64,000 nt of DNA from Thermoanaerobacterium aotearoense (GTDB lineage: Bacteria > Bacillota > Thermoanaerobacteria > Thermoanaerobacterales > Thermoanaerobacteraceae): contig NZ_CP047602.1 of assembly GCF_009905255.1 (NCBI RefSeq), positions 1,364,001 to 1,428,000 on the forward strand, given 5' to 3'. Below the pieces are notes generated by a model. That model saw only the letters and a program-made list of their open reading frames with translations, was not told where the DNA came from and made no database searches. How positions within the stretch are numbered: position 1 is the stretch's first letter; every line of letters begins with the position of its first letter. The translations under genes and the position numbers were made by a program. Shown one piece after another: positions 1 to 8,134 of this stretch.

Positions 1-51
1 AAGGTAGAAAGAGATAATCTTATAGGAATATATGATGAAAAATTAGTTTAG
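1..51 (+). CDS. 3' end of an upstream gene (partial, unidentified)
   Basis: An open frame enters from outside the window and stops at TAG 49-51, giving 16 residues that end in GIYDEKLV. Too little remains to name the protein. The frame is supported by the perfect hairpin that begins at its stop codon and looks like its terminator. Confidence 0.5.
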   Translation, partial: KVERDNLIGIYDEKLV

Positions 52-85
52 GCAAGTTTAAAGCTTGCCTAAACTATTGTCTTTT
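46..85 (+). terminator. Rho-independent terminator after the partial upstream gene
   Basis: A perfect 11-bp inverted repeat (46-56 with 64-74, 7-nt loop) is followed by a T-rich stretch ending in CTTTT. It overlaps the upstream stop codon and separates that gene from rluB. Confidence 0.7.
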
Positions 86-150
86 GTATCAAAAAATGTT
101 ATATTATATGCGTTGTGCTGGGTGTATAATAAATGTGAGTGTGAAGTGTC

Positions 151-858
151 ATGGAAAGATTGCAAAAATATTTGGCTGAGTGCGGGATCGCGTCCAGAAG
201 AAAATGCGAGCAATTGATTTTAGATGGAAAAGTTAAAGTCAATGGTGAAACTGTAAGAGAGCTTGGTGTCAAAGTTGACCCCAACAAGGATGTTATTGAA
301 TACAATGGTAAAGTAGTCACTAAAGTCAATAAAAATATATACATCATGCTAAATAAACCTGTAGGATATATTACGACGGTTAAAGATCAATTTGATAGGC
401 CTTCGGTAATAGACTTAGTTAATATTGATGACAGGGTGTATCCAATCGGTCGATTGGACTACGACACTTCAGGACTGCTTTTGCTTACGAATGACGGTGA
501 TTTGGCAAATAAGCTCATGCATCCGAGGCATAATATTAACAAGGTATATATTGCGCAAATAAAAGGTGTGCCAGACAAAATGAAGTTGGATATGTTTAGA
601 AACGGACTTCGCATTGATAATTATAAAACTGCCAAGGCTAAGATAGATATATTAAAAGTCGCAAACGGAAATTCTACCGTAAGAATAGTCATCCATGAGG
701 GACGAAACAGGCAAATCAGAAAGATGTGTGAGTTAATTGGACATCCTGTATTAAAGTTAAAAAGAGTAAAAATAGGCAATTTGGATATTGGAAATTTAAA
801 AACCGGACAATGGCGTTATCTATCTAAAGATGAAGTAGAATATCTAAAAAAATTATAG
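151..858 (+). CDS. rluB: 23S rRNA pseudouridine synthase, RluB family
   Basis: Converts a uridine of 23S rRNA (helix 90 region in the family) to pseudouridine. The 235-residue protein starts with an S4 RNA-binding domain (about residues 2-48, with LAECGIASRRKCEQLI) and continues into the RsuA/RluB catalytic domain. The signature GRLDYDTSGLLLLTNDG begins at residue 100, and Asp103 is the expected nucleophile. Length is normal for RluB. The ATG at 151 has only a weak ribosome-binding site (GTGAG). It is the first gene of a tight run with the GNAT, speE and speB genes. RluB rather than RluE/RsuA is judged from the S4 domain plus gene context; the exact target position is inferred. Confidence 0.93.
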   Translation: MERLQKYLAECGIASRRKCEQLILDGKVKVNGETVRELGVKVDPNKDVIEYNGKVVTKVNKNIYIMLNKPVGYITTVKDQFDRPSVIDLVNIDDRVYPIGRLDYDTSGLLLLTNDGDLANKLMHPRHNINKVYIAQIKGVPDKMKLDMFRNGLRIDNYKTAKAKIDILKVANGNSTVRIVIHEGRNRQIRKMCELIGHPVLKLKRVKIGNLDIGNLKTGQWRYLSKDEVEYLKKL

Positions 859-871
859 GAAGAGATGGTTT

Positions 872-1249
872 ATGTTTAAAATCAAGTTTGCATTAGAAGA
901 AGATTTAAAATATATAAAAGAAATTGCTGATTATTTTAAATTGCCTCTTTTGGTAGATCTAAGCAAATGTATCAATATGATAGCAACAGATGAAAAGCCT
1001 TTTGGCTTTATAACAATAAAAATAGATAATGATATAGCTTATATAATAGGACATGCTGTTTTGCCTGAATATCAGATGAAAGGTTATGGAACAATGCTTT
1101 TAAAGGTTGCATTGAACAACGTATATGACTTTGGAATTAAAAAGGCATGTATAAAAAATTCTATTAGAGATGATTTCTACATTGGAAATCATTTTAAAAA
1201 ATCTGACAATGGTTTATATGTTGACATAGAAGAATTATTTAAAAAATAA
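872..1249 (+). CDS. GNAT-family N-acetyltransferase
   Basis: A 125-residue single-domain protein with the GNAT acetyl-CoA motif A, seen as YQMKGYGTMLL around residues 69-79 (Q-x-x-G-x-G), after a beta-strand run that includes GFITIKID. Such enzymes transfer an acetyl group from acetyl-CoA to an amine; the substrate cannot be read from the sequence. It lies 13 bp after rluB and 17 bp before speE. A polyamine could be a substrate given that neighbour, but this is only a guess from context. The ATG at 872 follows GGAAGAG. Confidence 0.8.
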   Translation: MFKIKFALEEDLKYIKEIADYFKLPLLVDLSKCINMIATDEKPFGFITIKIDNDIAYIIGHAVLPEYQMKGYGTMLLKVALNNVYDFGIKKACIKNSIRDDFYIGNHFKKSDNGLYVDIEELFKK

Positions 1250-1266
1250 TTTAGGAGGAATGAAAA

Positions 1267-2100
1267 ATGGAACTATGGTTTACTGAACATCACAACGATT
1301 CTATAGGTTATTCATTAAAAGTAAATAGAACATTAAATTCTGAAAATACCCAGTATCAAAAGCTAGACGTAATAGAGTCTGAATTTTACGGTAGGGTATT
1401 GATTCTTGATGGAATTTTACAGACGACAGAGAAAGATGAGTTTGTGTATCATGAGATGATAGTGCATGTTCCACTTTTTACTCACAAAAATCCTAAAAGT
1501 GTTTTAATAGTAGGTGGTGGCGATGGTGGTGCCGTAAAAGAAATTTTGAAGCACGATTCAGTGGAAAGAGTTGTTCTCGCAGAGATCGATGATCGTGTTG
1601 TGGAAAATTCGAAAAAATATTTACCTACAATTAGCTGCGGATTATACGATGAAAAAGTAGAGATTATGATTGGTGATGGAATAAAATATGTGAGCGAACA
1701 CAAGAATGAATTTGATGTTGTAATTGTAGATTCAACAGATCCTATAGGCCCTGCGGTAGGGTTATTTACAGAGGATTTTTATAGATCTGTATATGAGTGC
1801 TTAAAGGAAGACGGAATTATAGTAGCACAGACGGAGTCACCTTTTATTTATGGTAGCTTAATAAATAAATTAAGTAAGATGTTTAAAAATATTTACCCAA
1901 TAGTAAAGCCATATATATGTACTATACCGACATATCCTGGGCATTTGTGGACTTTCACAATGGGTTCTAAGAAGTATGATCCAGAAGCTGTAGATGTGAA
2001 TAATATTCCTAATATTGACACAAAATATTATACGCCACAATTACATAAGGCCAGCTTTGTTCTACCGAAATTTGTAAAAGAAATTTTTGAGGAGGCATAG
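1267..2100 (+). CDS. speE: Spermidine synthase (polyamine aminopropyltransferase)
   Basis: Transfers the aminopropyl group of decarboxylated S-adenosylmethionine to putrescine, giving spermidine and methylthioadenosine. The 277-residue protein shows the N-terminal beta domain, then the Rossmann-like nucleotide site GGGDGG at residues 83-88, EFVYHEM at about 58-64, and the catalytic-loop motif VDSTDPIGP near residue 155. Strong Shine-Dalgarno TTAGGAGGA precedes the ATG. speB follows directly, and speD, which makes the aminopropyl donor, is at 13.6 kb. All three steps beyond agmatine are therefore encoded in this window. Length and motifs are typical of bacterial SpeE. Confidence 0.96.
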   Translation: MELWFTEHHNDSIGYSLKVNRTLNSENTQYQKLDVIESEFYGRVLILDGILQTTEKDEFVYHEMIVHVPLFTHKNPKSVLIVGGGDGGAVKEILKHDSVERVVLAEIDDRVVENSKKYLPTISCGLYDEKVEIMIGDGIKYVSEHKNEFDVVIVDSTDPIGPAVGLFTEDFYRSVYECLKEDGIIVAQTESPFIYGSLINKLSKMFKNIYPIVKPYICTIPTYPGHLWTFTMGSKKYDPEAVDVNNIPNIDTKYYTPQLHKASFVLPKFVKEIFEEA

Positions 2101-2103
2101 TTT

Positions 2104-2970
2104 TTGATAATAAAAGACAATTTATCTAATGGTGGAAAATTTTTAGGGAGCAGCGATGATTATTATAAATCTGAAATTGTGATTGTAGGTGCTCCTATGG
2201 ATTATACTGTAAGCTTTAAACCTGGAACACGCTTTGGACCGCAAGCAATAAGGATGGCGTCATTAGGATTAGAAGAGTACAGTGTATATTTAGATAGAAG
2301 TTTAAAAGATAAAAAGTATTATGATTATGGTGATTTGATATTACCTTATGGAAATGTAGAAAAATGTTTAAATATAATTGGCGATGCTGCTAAAGATATT
2401 ATAGATGCTGGGAAAAAGCCAATATTTTTGGGTGGCGAGCATTTAATAAGCGCTCCAATTTTAGAAAAAGTTTTTAACAAATACGGAAATGAGTTAGTTG
2501 TGCTTCACTTTGATGCACATACAGATTTGAGAACTGAATTTTTTGGAGAAAGAGATTCCCATGCTACAGTTTTAAGAATCGCCTCTGAATTTATAAACAA
2601 AAAAAATATGTATCATTTCGGTATACGCTCAGGTGTTAAAGAGGAATTTGTATTTGCATTTAAAAATACCAATATGTTCTTATATGATGTTGTAGAACCT
2701 TTAAAATCAATACTCGATAATATAAGATCAAAGCCTATATACATCACATGGGACATAGACGTTTTAGATCCTGCTTTTGCACCTGGAACTGGTACTCCTG
2801 AACCTGGTGGCATAACATCAAAAGAAGCGTTAAGTGCGATACACATGTTAAAAGATCTTAATGTTGTAGGTATGGATCTGGTTGAGGTTTCACCTGATTA
2901 CGATCACTCAGGTATAACGTCGATTTTGGCTGCAAAATTGATAAGAGAGTCTATTCTATCATTCTTATGA
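2104..2970 (+). CDS. speB: Agmatinase (ureohydrolase family)
   Basis: Hydrolyses agmatine to putrescine and urea, which feeds SpeE just upstream. The dimanganese ureohydrolase ligands are visible: His113 in GGEHL, Asp137/His139/Asp141 in HFDAHTD, and Asp217/Asp219 in TWDIDVLDPAFAPG. The protein has 288 residues, normal for the family. The start is a TTG at 2104, three bases after the speE stop; GGAGG at 2090-2094, inside the end of speE, sits about 9 nt upstream, so the two genes look translationally coupled. Agmatinase is preferred over arginase because of the speE linkage. No arginine decarboxylase gene lies in the window. Confidence 0.92.
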   Translation: MIIKDNLSNGGKFLGSSDDYYKSEIVIVGAPMDYTVSFKPGTRFGPQAIRMASLGLEEYSVYLDRSLKDKKYYDYGDLILPYGNVEKCLNIIGDAAKDIIDAGKKPIFLGGEHLISAPILEKVFNKYGNELVVLHFDAHTDLRTEFFGERDSHATVLRIASEFINKKNMYHFGIRSGVKEEFVFAFKNTNMFLYDVVEPLKSILDNIRSKPIYITWDIDVLDPAFAPGTGTPEPGGITSKEALSAIHMLKDLNVVGMDLVEVSPDYDHSGITSILAAKLIRESILSFL

Positions 2971-2984
2971 TAAGTTTCATTAAA

Positions 2985-3021
2985 AATAAGACCAGTTTTT
3001 AATAGTTGGTCTTATTTTTTT
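2985..3021 (+). terminator. Terminator after speB
   Basis: A 10-bp stem (2985-2994 with 3007-3016) is followed directly by a run of T residues. It ends the rluB-speB operon before pycB. Confidence 0.8.
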
Positions 3022-3073
3022 ATAGAAATATTAACTTAACAAGAGTATAATATTGAGTAAAGGAGGAGTTTTA

Positions 3074-4468
3074 ATGTCTAAGATAAAAATAACGGAGACT
3101 GTTTTAAGAGATGCACATCAATCGTTGCTGGCAACCAGAATGACAACCGATGAAATGCTTCCTATAGCAGAAAAATTAGATGAAGTTGGTTTTTTCTCGC
3201 TGGAAGCATGGGGCGGTGCTACATTTGATGCATGTATGAGATTTTTGAATGAAGACCCATGGGAAAGATTAAGACTTTTAAAGAAGGCGATTAAGAAGAC
3301 ACCTCTTCAAATGCTTTTAAGAGGTCAAAATTTACTCGGATATAAACACTATCCCGATGATGTCGTAAATGAATTTATAATAAAATCTGTTGAAAATGGT
3401 ATAGATATAATAAGAATTTTTGATGCGTTAAATGATGTGAGAAATTTAGAAGTGCCAATAAAATCTGCAAAAAGTGCAGGTGCTCATGTACAGGCAGCTA
3501 TTGTATATACAGTTAGTCCTGTACATAATACAGATCATTATTTGAAAGTGGCAAAGTCTCTTCAAGATATGGGTGCGGATTCCATATGCATTAAGGATAT
3601 GTCTGGAATATTATCACCCTATGTTGCATACGATTTGATTAAATCTCTGAAAAGAGCACTTTACACGCCAATTCAACTGCATAGCCATTATACAGCAGGA
3701 CTGGCTTCAATGACTTATTTAAAAGCCATAGAAGCTGGTGTAGACGGGGTTGATACAGCTATTTCTTCGCTTGCCTTAGGAACATCACAACCAGCTACAG
3801 AATCAATCGTGGCTGCATTGAAAGATACAGAATATGATACAGGGCTAGATTTAAAATTGCTTGCTGAGATAGCTCAGCATTTTAATGTAGTCAAACAGAA
3901 TCACAAAAATGACAGCGATATGTCTTTGCTTATGTCTGTTGATGTTAAAGCATTAGAAAGTCAAATACCAGGGGGAATGTTATCAAATTTGGTTTCACAG
4001 CTAAAGCAGCAGAATGCATTAAACAAATATCAAGACGTCTTGAAAGAAGTTCCAAGGGTACGCGAAGATTTGGGATATCCTCCTCTTGTTACTCCAATGA
4101 GCCAGATGGTTGGAACCCAGGCTGTTTTAAATGTTATTACAGGGGAGAGATATAAAATCGTTCCTAAAGAAATTAAAGATTATGTCAAAGGTTTATATGG
4201 GATGCCACCAGCTCCAATTTCAGATTCTATACGAAAGAAAATAATCGGCGATGAAGAAGTAATTTCAAAGAGGCCAGCAGATTTACTAAGTCCTCAATTG
4301 GATGAATTTAAAAATGAGATAAAGGAATTTATAGAGCAAGATGAAGATGTTTTATCATATGCATTATTTCCTCAAGTAGCAAGAAGATTTTTCGAGTATA
4401 GGCAAGCCAAAAAATACAGAATTGATTCAACATTATTAAATATCGAAGAAAGGGTTCATCCGATATAA
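3074..4468 (+). CDS. pycB: Pyruvate/oxaloacetate carboxyltransferase subunit (PycB/OadA type)
   Basis: Carboxyltransferase subunit of a biotin enzyme (pyruvate carboxylase subunit B, oxaloacetate decarboxylase alpha or transcarboxylase 5S). The 464-residue protein has the N-terminal HMGL-like TIM barrel with TVLRDAHQSLLATR at 9-22 (metal ligand Asp13), the lysine segment ICIKDMSG and the metal pair in QLHSHYTAG, then the conserved PYC/OadA domain. It ends near residue 464 without the biotin-carrier domain (no AMKM motif) found in longer OadA proteins, so a separate carrier must exist elsewhere. A TTG at 3053 also opens this frame, but AGGAGG at 3061-3066 points to the ATG at 3074. It is flanked by terminators, hence single-gene. 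Confidence 0.88.
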   Translation: MSKIKITETVLRDAHQSLLATRMTTDEMLPIAEKLDEVGFFSLEAWGGATFDACMRFLNEDPWERLRLLKKAIKKTPLQMLLRGQNLLGYKHYPDDVVNEFIIKSVENGIDIIRIFDALNDVRNLEVPIKSAKSAGAHVQAAIVYTVSPVHNTDHYLKVAKSLQDMGADSICIKDMSGILSPYVAYDLIKSLKRALYTPIQLHSHYTAGLASMTYLKAIEAGVDGVDTAISSLALGTSQPATESIVAALKDTEYDTGLDLKLLAEIAQHFNVVKQNHKNDSDMSLLMSVDVKALESQIPGGMLSNLVSQLKQQNALNKYQDVLKEVPRVREDLGYPPLVTPMSQMVGTQAVLNVITGERYKIVPKEIKDYVKGLYGMPPAPISDSIRKKIIGDEEVISKRPADLLSPQLDEFKNEIKEFIEQDEDVLSYALFPQVARRFFEYRQAKKYRIDSTLLNIEERVHPI

Positions 4469-4477
4469 ACAATTACG

Positions 4478-4506
4478 ACTATAGGCATAAAGCCTATAGT
4501 TTTTTT
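4478..4506 (+). terminator. Terminator after pycB
   Basis: A perfect 9-bp stem (4478-4486 with 4492-4500, loop ATAAA) is followed by six T residues. Confidence 0.9.
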
Positions 4507-4526
4507 ATCTTAAAAATAGTTGTGTA

Positions 4527-4552
4527 ACACAATTTAAAAATAAACATAACAT
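4527..4552 (+). promoter_or_regulatory. Candidate sigma-K promoter for the LysM protein
   Basis: AC at 4527-4528, a 16-nt spacer, then CATAACAT at 4545-4552 match the Bacillus sigma-K pattern AC-N16-CATAnnnT (known consensus). The start codon lies 31 nt downstream. By-eye match in AT-rich DNA, so inference only. It would fit late mother-cell expression of a coat-type protein. Confidence 0.35.
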
Positions 4553-4582
4553 GTAATAGAAAAATGAAAGGGGGTTTTAATA

Positions 4583-4945
4583 ATGTCTGATCCACAATAT
4601 TACCCTGGACATTGTAGAACGACATATATAGTAAGACCTGGAGATTCAATGTGGACCATAGCTAATATGTTTGGCATACCATTAGACTGCTTAATAAGAG
4701 CTAATCCACAGATACCAAACCCAAATCTAATATATCCGGGACAACAAATTTGTATACCAGCATATTGCCCACCAGAGAGGCATTGCAGAGAAATGTATAT
4801 AGTAAGGCCTGGAGATTCAATGTGGACCATAGCTAATATGTATGGTATTCCATTAGATTGCCTAATAAGAGCTAATCCACAGATACCAAATCCAAATTTA
4901 ATATATCCGGGTCAACAAATTTGTATACCACATCATTGCTGGTAA
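4583..4945 (+). CDS. Two-LysM-domain protein, probable spore-coat/cortex protein
   Basis: A 120-residue protein made almost only of two LysM domains (about residues 15-59 and 72-116) that differ in a single residue (Phe/Tyr) over the 45-residue core. Each begins YIVRPGDSMWTIANM. LysM binds N-acetylglucosamine-containing glycans such as peptidoglycan. There is no signal peptide or membrane segment. With the sigma-K-like promoter upstream this suggests a mother-cell protein of the spore coat/cortex boundary (SafA-like role inferred). Cys-rich linkers (CPPERHC) and a CW end could allow cross-linking. Shine-Dalgarno AAAGGGGG is strong, and the gene is monocistronic between terminators. Confidence 0.85.
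   Translation: MSDPQYYPGHCRTTYIVRPGDSMWTIANMFGIPLDCLIRANPQIPNPNLIYPGQQICIPAYCPPERHCREMYIVRPGDSMWTIANMYGIPLDCLIRANPQIPNPNLIYPGQQICIPHHCW
4625..4930 (+). repeat. Tandem 135-nt duplication encoding the two LysM domains
   Basis: Unit 1 is 4625-4759 and unit 2 is 4796-4930, an offset of 171 nt. I count nine differences in 135 positions, of which only one changes an amino acid. That indicates an internal duplication kept under protein-level constraint. Confidence 0.9.
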
Positions 4946-4952
4946 AATATAG

Positions 4953-4991
4953 AAATGTTGAGGTGCCAAAGCATGGTATCTCAACATTTTA
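4953..4991. terminator. Bidirectional terminator between convergent genes
   Basis: A stem of up to 15 bp (4953-4967 with 4975-4989, two G-T pairs, 7-nt loop) lies between the LysM gene and the convergent gene whose stop codon is at 4981-4983. The 3' arm ends in TTT on the + strand and the other strand also ends T-rich, so it can serve both genes. Confidence 0.7.
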
Positions 4992-5619
4992 CATGTACAT
5001 AAATAACGTTTAAAAAATTGCTTTTAAATTTAATTATCTTTACTGGGCCATCATCGATTTTTTCACCACATTTAAGACAGAAGATATTTTTATTTTTAGT
5101 CATTTCTGAGTATGATTCATCAAATTTTAATGACCCATACTTTATAAAGCTTTTCCATCCAGTTTTACACAATTTGCGCCTATTATCGTAATCGGCGTAG
5201 ACCCACTTTAATAATCTGTGAAAATGAAATGGATATTTTGTATAACTAAGAAATCTCTTTGAAAGGCCAAGAGACAATGCATAGTTTTCAAAAGTTTTCT
5301 CTATTTGATCCTGAAGTGGATTCAATATTTTTGTGCTTTTGTAATTATAACCATTAGCTTTTAGATATTCTCTCAAATAGTCAAACATGTAACCTCTGCA
5401 GACATGTATTTCCTCATCTTTGTCTACTTTCATTTGGTTTAAGAAACCAATTGAAATTTCAGCAGCTTTATGTAAATACAATTTTTTGCTAAAGTTATCC
5501 TGCGTATAGTATGTAAGAGGTATTATGTCATAATGGTATTCATTAGTTTCAACTCTCATAACGCCAATACATGTCCCGCCGATTAAACTTCCGCTTCCAG
5601 CGTCATCAATCTGTATCAC
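4981..5619 (-). CDS. Uncharacterised protein with RNase HII-like first motif and C-terminal zinc-binding cysteines
   Basis: A 212-residue protein I cannot assign to a named family. It opens with MIQIDDAGSGSLIGG, which resembles the first active-site strand of RNase HII/HIII (GIDEAGRGPLxG), including two adjacent acidic residues. This is followed by alternating strands and helices compatible with an RNase H-like fold. Near the C-terminus a CxxC pair (FCLKCGE) and a terminal HVKC could form a zinc site. It is transcribed alone and opposite to its neighbours, with a divergent 90-bp spacer to surE. The nuclease idea is inference from one motif; it could equally be a non-catalytic RNase H-fold protein. 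Start ATG 5619 has an AAGGAG-type site. Confidence 0.75.
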   Translation of the reverse strand: MIQIDDAGSGSLIGGTCIGVMRVETNEYHYDIIPLTYYTQDNFSKKLYLHKAAEISIGFLNQMKVDKDEEIHVCRGYMFDYLREYLKANGYNYKSTKILNPLQDQIEKTFENYALSLGLSKRFLSYTKYPFHFHRLLKWVYADYDNRRKLCKTGWKSFIKYGSLKFDESYSEMTKNKNIFCLKCGEKIDDGPVKIIKFKSNFLNVIYVHVKC

Positions 5620-5709
5620 AATATCACTCCTTGCTTATATATTAATTTTATATTAAAATCATATTAATTATTCAGTACATGAATGTAATAATATAGTAGG
5701 AGGATGCGT

Positions 5710-6462
5710 ATGAATGTTTTGCTGACAAACGATGATGGCGTCTTTTCTGATGGCATAAACGAATTGGCTGTTTTTTTAAAAGATTATTACGATGTCGTTG
5801 TCGTTGCACCTGATAGAGAAAGAAGTGCTGTGGGACATGCTATAACGATGCATAAGCCCTTGAGGATTAAGAAAATCAAAGATGATGATAGACTTAAAAT
5901 TTTTTATGCAAATGGAACCCCATCCGACTGTGTGAAACTGGGAATAGATGTAGTTATGGATAAAAAGCCAGATATCATAATTTCTGGTATTAATGATGGT
6001 TTCAATTTGGGTACAGATGTTTTATATTCTGGGACAGTTTCGGCTGCAATGGAAGGTGCTATTAATGGTTATCCTTCGGTTGCAATATCGTTAGAAGCCG
6101 AGTCAAAATTATCAGATAAAGCTATGCTTTATATAAGGAAGCTTATAGATAATGTTGCACGAAATGGACTGCCAAAGAACTGTTTATTAAATGTAAACAT
6201 ACCAAATGTAAGTGACGAATTCAACGGCATAAAAATCACAAAATTAGGTCAACGAAATTATACTGAAAATTTTACAAAAAGAATCGATCCACGTGGCAGG
6301 GATTATTATTGGCTGGCGGGAAAAGTCTTGGAAAATGCCAATGATGAAGATAGTGATATAATCGCTGTTAAAAACGGCTTTATCTCTATAACTCCAATAC
6401 AGCTTGACTTAACTATGTACAGCTTCATTGATAATTTAAAAAATTGGGATATGTCTATTTGA
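5710..6462 (+). CDS. surE: 5'/3'-nucleotidase (stationary-phase survival protein SurE)
   Basis: Metal-dependent phosphatase acting on nucleoside 5'- and 3'-monophosphates. The family signature LLTNDDG (Asp8, Asp9) begins at residue 4, and ANGTPSDCVKLG and SGINDGFNLGTD supply the remaining metal and phosphate loops. The protein has 250 residues, typical for SurE. ATGs occur at 5704 and 5710; AGGAGG at 5698-5703 abuts the first but lies 6 nt from the second, so 5710 (MNVLLTNDDG) is chosen. It stands alone, followed by a 135-bp gap before the RpiR-type regulator. Confidence 0.94.
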   Translation: MNVLLTNDDGVFSDGINELAVFLKDYYDVVVVAPDRERSAVGHAITMHKPLRIKKIKDDDRLKIFYANGTPSDCVKLGIDVVMDKKPDIIISGINDGFNLGTDVLYSGTVSAAMEGAINGYPSVAISLEAESKLSDKAMLYIRKLIDNVARNGLPKNCLLNVNIPNVSDEFNGIKITKLGQRNYTENFTKRIDPRGRDYYWLAGKVLENANDEDSDIIAVKNGFISITPIQLDLTMYSFIDNLKNWDMSI

Positions 6463-6538
6463 ATTTTTTGAAGCAAGAAATTTATCATTAAATTTATTGG
6501 CATTTTTTATTCATCGATTGCAGGATTTTTTGTTTGCG

Positions 6539-6554
6539 TATAGAATATTCTATA
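6539..6554. promoter_or_regulatory. 16-bp perfect palindrome upstream of the RpiR-type regulator
   Basis: TATAGAATATTCTATA is a perfect palindrome 43 bp before the regulator start. RpiR-family proteins bind palindromic operators and often regulate themselves, so this is a candidate operator (inference). AT-rich palindromes also arise by chance. Confidence 0.35.
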
Positions 6555-6597
6555 TGTGATATTAATTTTAAAATCAAGCATAGAAAGGGTATAAATT

Positions 6598-7461
6598 ATG
6601 GATAAAAATGCTGATATAATTAAAAGGATTCAAGATAACTACGCACAATTAAGCAAAAGCCAAAAAATTATAGCAGAATATATAATAAACCATTATGATA
6701 AAGCTGCCTTTATGACTGCAGCAAAATTGGGCAACAGCATAAATATAAGTGAATCTACTGTAGTTAGATTTGCAAATACATTGGGTTATGATGGCTATCC
6801 TGAGCTTCAAAGCGCTTTACAGGAATTAATAAAAAACAAACTTACTACTGTTCAAAGGCTTGAAATGACAGATGAAACAGATGAAGTTTCTATTTTAAAC
6901 AATGTGCTAAAATCTGATATAGAAAATATCAAAGCCACAAAAGAAGAAATAGATAAAAATTCATTTAAAGAAGTGGTTGACAATATTTTTAAGGCAAAGA
7001 AAATATACATAATCGGCTTTAGAAGTTCTACTGCCATAGCTGAATATTTAGGTTTTTACCTAAATTTGATACTTGAAAATGTGATATTAGTAAAACCTGG
7101 CATATCTGACGTTTTTGAGCAAATGCTTAGAGTAAATTCAGAGGATTTGGTAATTGGTATAGGGTTTCCGAGGTATTCAAAGAGGACATTAGAAGTTATG
7201 AAATATGCTAAATCTCAAAATGCAAAAATAGTTGCTATTACAGACAGTCTTATATCACCGCTTACCGAAATCGCCGATGAAATACTTTTGGCCAAAAGCA
7301 ATATGGCATCATTTGTTGATTCATTAGTCGCCCCGTTGAGTCTTATAAATGCACTAATCGTTTCTGTCGGTATCAGAGAGAAAGATAAGATAACAGATAC
7401 ATTTGAAAAATTAGAAAATATTTGGAATGAATACGGAATATATTTGTCGAAAAATATTTAA
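6598..7461 (+). CDS. MurR/RpiR-family transcriptional regulator
   Basis: A 287-residue DNA-binding regulator. Residues 1-77 form the RpiR-type helix-turn-helix domain (KSQKIIAEYIINHYDKAAF, then SINISESTVVRFANTLGYDG), and residues of about 115-260 form a SIS sugar-phosphate-binding domain (KIYIIGFRSSTAIAEYLG, VIGIGFPRYSKRTLEV). Such proteins sense phosphosugars, for example N-acetylmuramate 6-phosphate or ribose 5-phosphate. No sugar-metabolism gene lies nearby, so the ligand is unknown. ATG 6598 follows AAAGGG. A perfect palindrome lies 43 bp upstream. Confidence 0.9.
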   Translation: MDKNADIIKRIQDNYAQLSKSQKIIAEYIINHYDKAAFMTAAKLGNSINISESTVVRFANTLGYDGYPELQSALQELIKNKLTTVQRLEMTDETDEVSILNNVLKSDIENIKATKEEIDKNSFKEVVDNIFKAKKIYIIGFRSSTAIAEYLGFYLNLILENVILVKPGISDVFEQMLRVNSEDLVIGIGFPRYSKRTLEVMKYAKSQNAKIVAITDSLISPLTEIADEILLAKSNMASFVDSLVAPLSLINALIVSVGIREKDKITDTFEKLENIWNEYGIYLSKNI

Positions 7462-7510
7462 TTCTATAAGAGTCTAATAAGGCTTTAATTGATTTGCAGG
7501 AGGTTTATTG

Positions 7511-8134
7511 ATGTCTACTAGATTGTTTATCGTACGGCATGGTGAAACGTTATGGAATAGGCAAAAGAAAATTCAAGGTGCAAGTGATACTGAACTTTCC
7601 GATGAGGGAGTGAAGCAAGCTTATTTGTTGTCTCAAAGATTAAAAAATGAATTTATAGATGTGATTTTTTCCAGTGATTTAGATAGAGCATATAAAACAG
7701 CAACTTTTATTGCAAAAAACTTTAACTTAGATGTCATAAAATTGCCAGAGCTTAGAGAAATATCGTTTGGCGTGTGGGAAGGGCTTACAGTAGACGAGAT
7801 AGAAAAATCCTATAAAGAATTGTATCATACATGGAAAACTAATCCACCAGAAGCCATAATTGAAGGTGCTGAGACGTTAAAAGCTGTGCAAGAGAGGATA
7901 TTGAATGTCACGAATAAAATCGTAGAACAATATAAAAATAAAAATATACTAATCGTGTCGCATGGAACAACAATCAAGGCTTTAATTTTAGGCATGCTAA
8001 ATTTGGATTTAAGCTTTTATCCTAAGATAAGACAAGACAATACAGCATTAAACATAATAGATGTAAAAGATGATGGAAATTGCGTTTTAGTTCTGCTGAA
8101 CGATACATGTCATTTAAGGAGCGATAACAATTGA
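7511..8134 (+). CDS. Histidine phosphatase (phosphoglycerate mutase-like)
   Basis: Member of the histidine phosphatase superfamily, with a phospho-histidine catalytic cycle. The RHGET motif puts the catalytic pair at Arg9-His10, and the second histidine is in IVSHGTTIKALIL. It has 207 residues. The branch covers cofactor-dependent mutase-like enzymes, alpha-ribazole phosphatase (CobC) and broad phosphatases such as PhoE, and the sequence alone does not decide. No cobalamin genes are near. A TTG at 7508 is possible, but GGAGG at 7499-7503 is better spaced for ATG 7511. It overlaps the next gene by 4 nt. Confidence 0.87.
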   Translation: MSTRLFIVRHGETLWNRQKKIQGASDTELSDEGVKQAYLLSQRLKNEFIDVIFSSDLDRAYKTATFIAKNFNLDVIKLPELREISFGVWEGLTVDEIEKSYKELYHTWKTNPPEAIIEGAETLKAVQERILNVTNKIVEQYKNKNILIVSHGTTIKALILGMLNLDLSFYPKIRQDNTALNIIDVKDDGNCVLVLLNDTCHLRSDNN

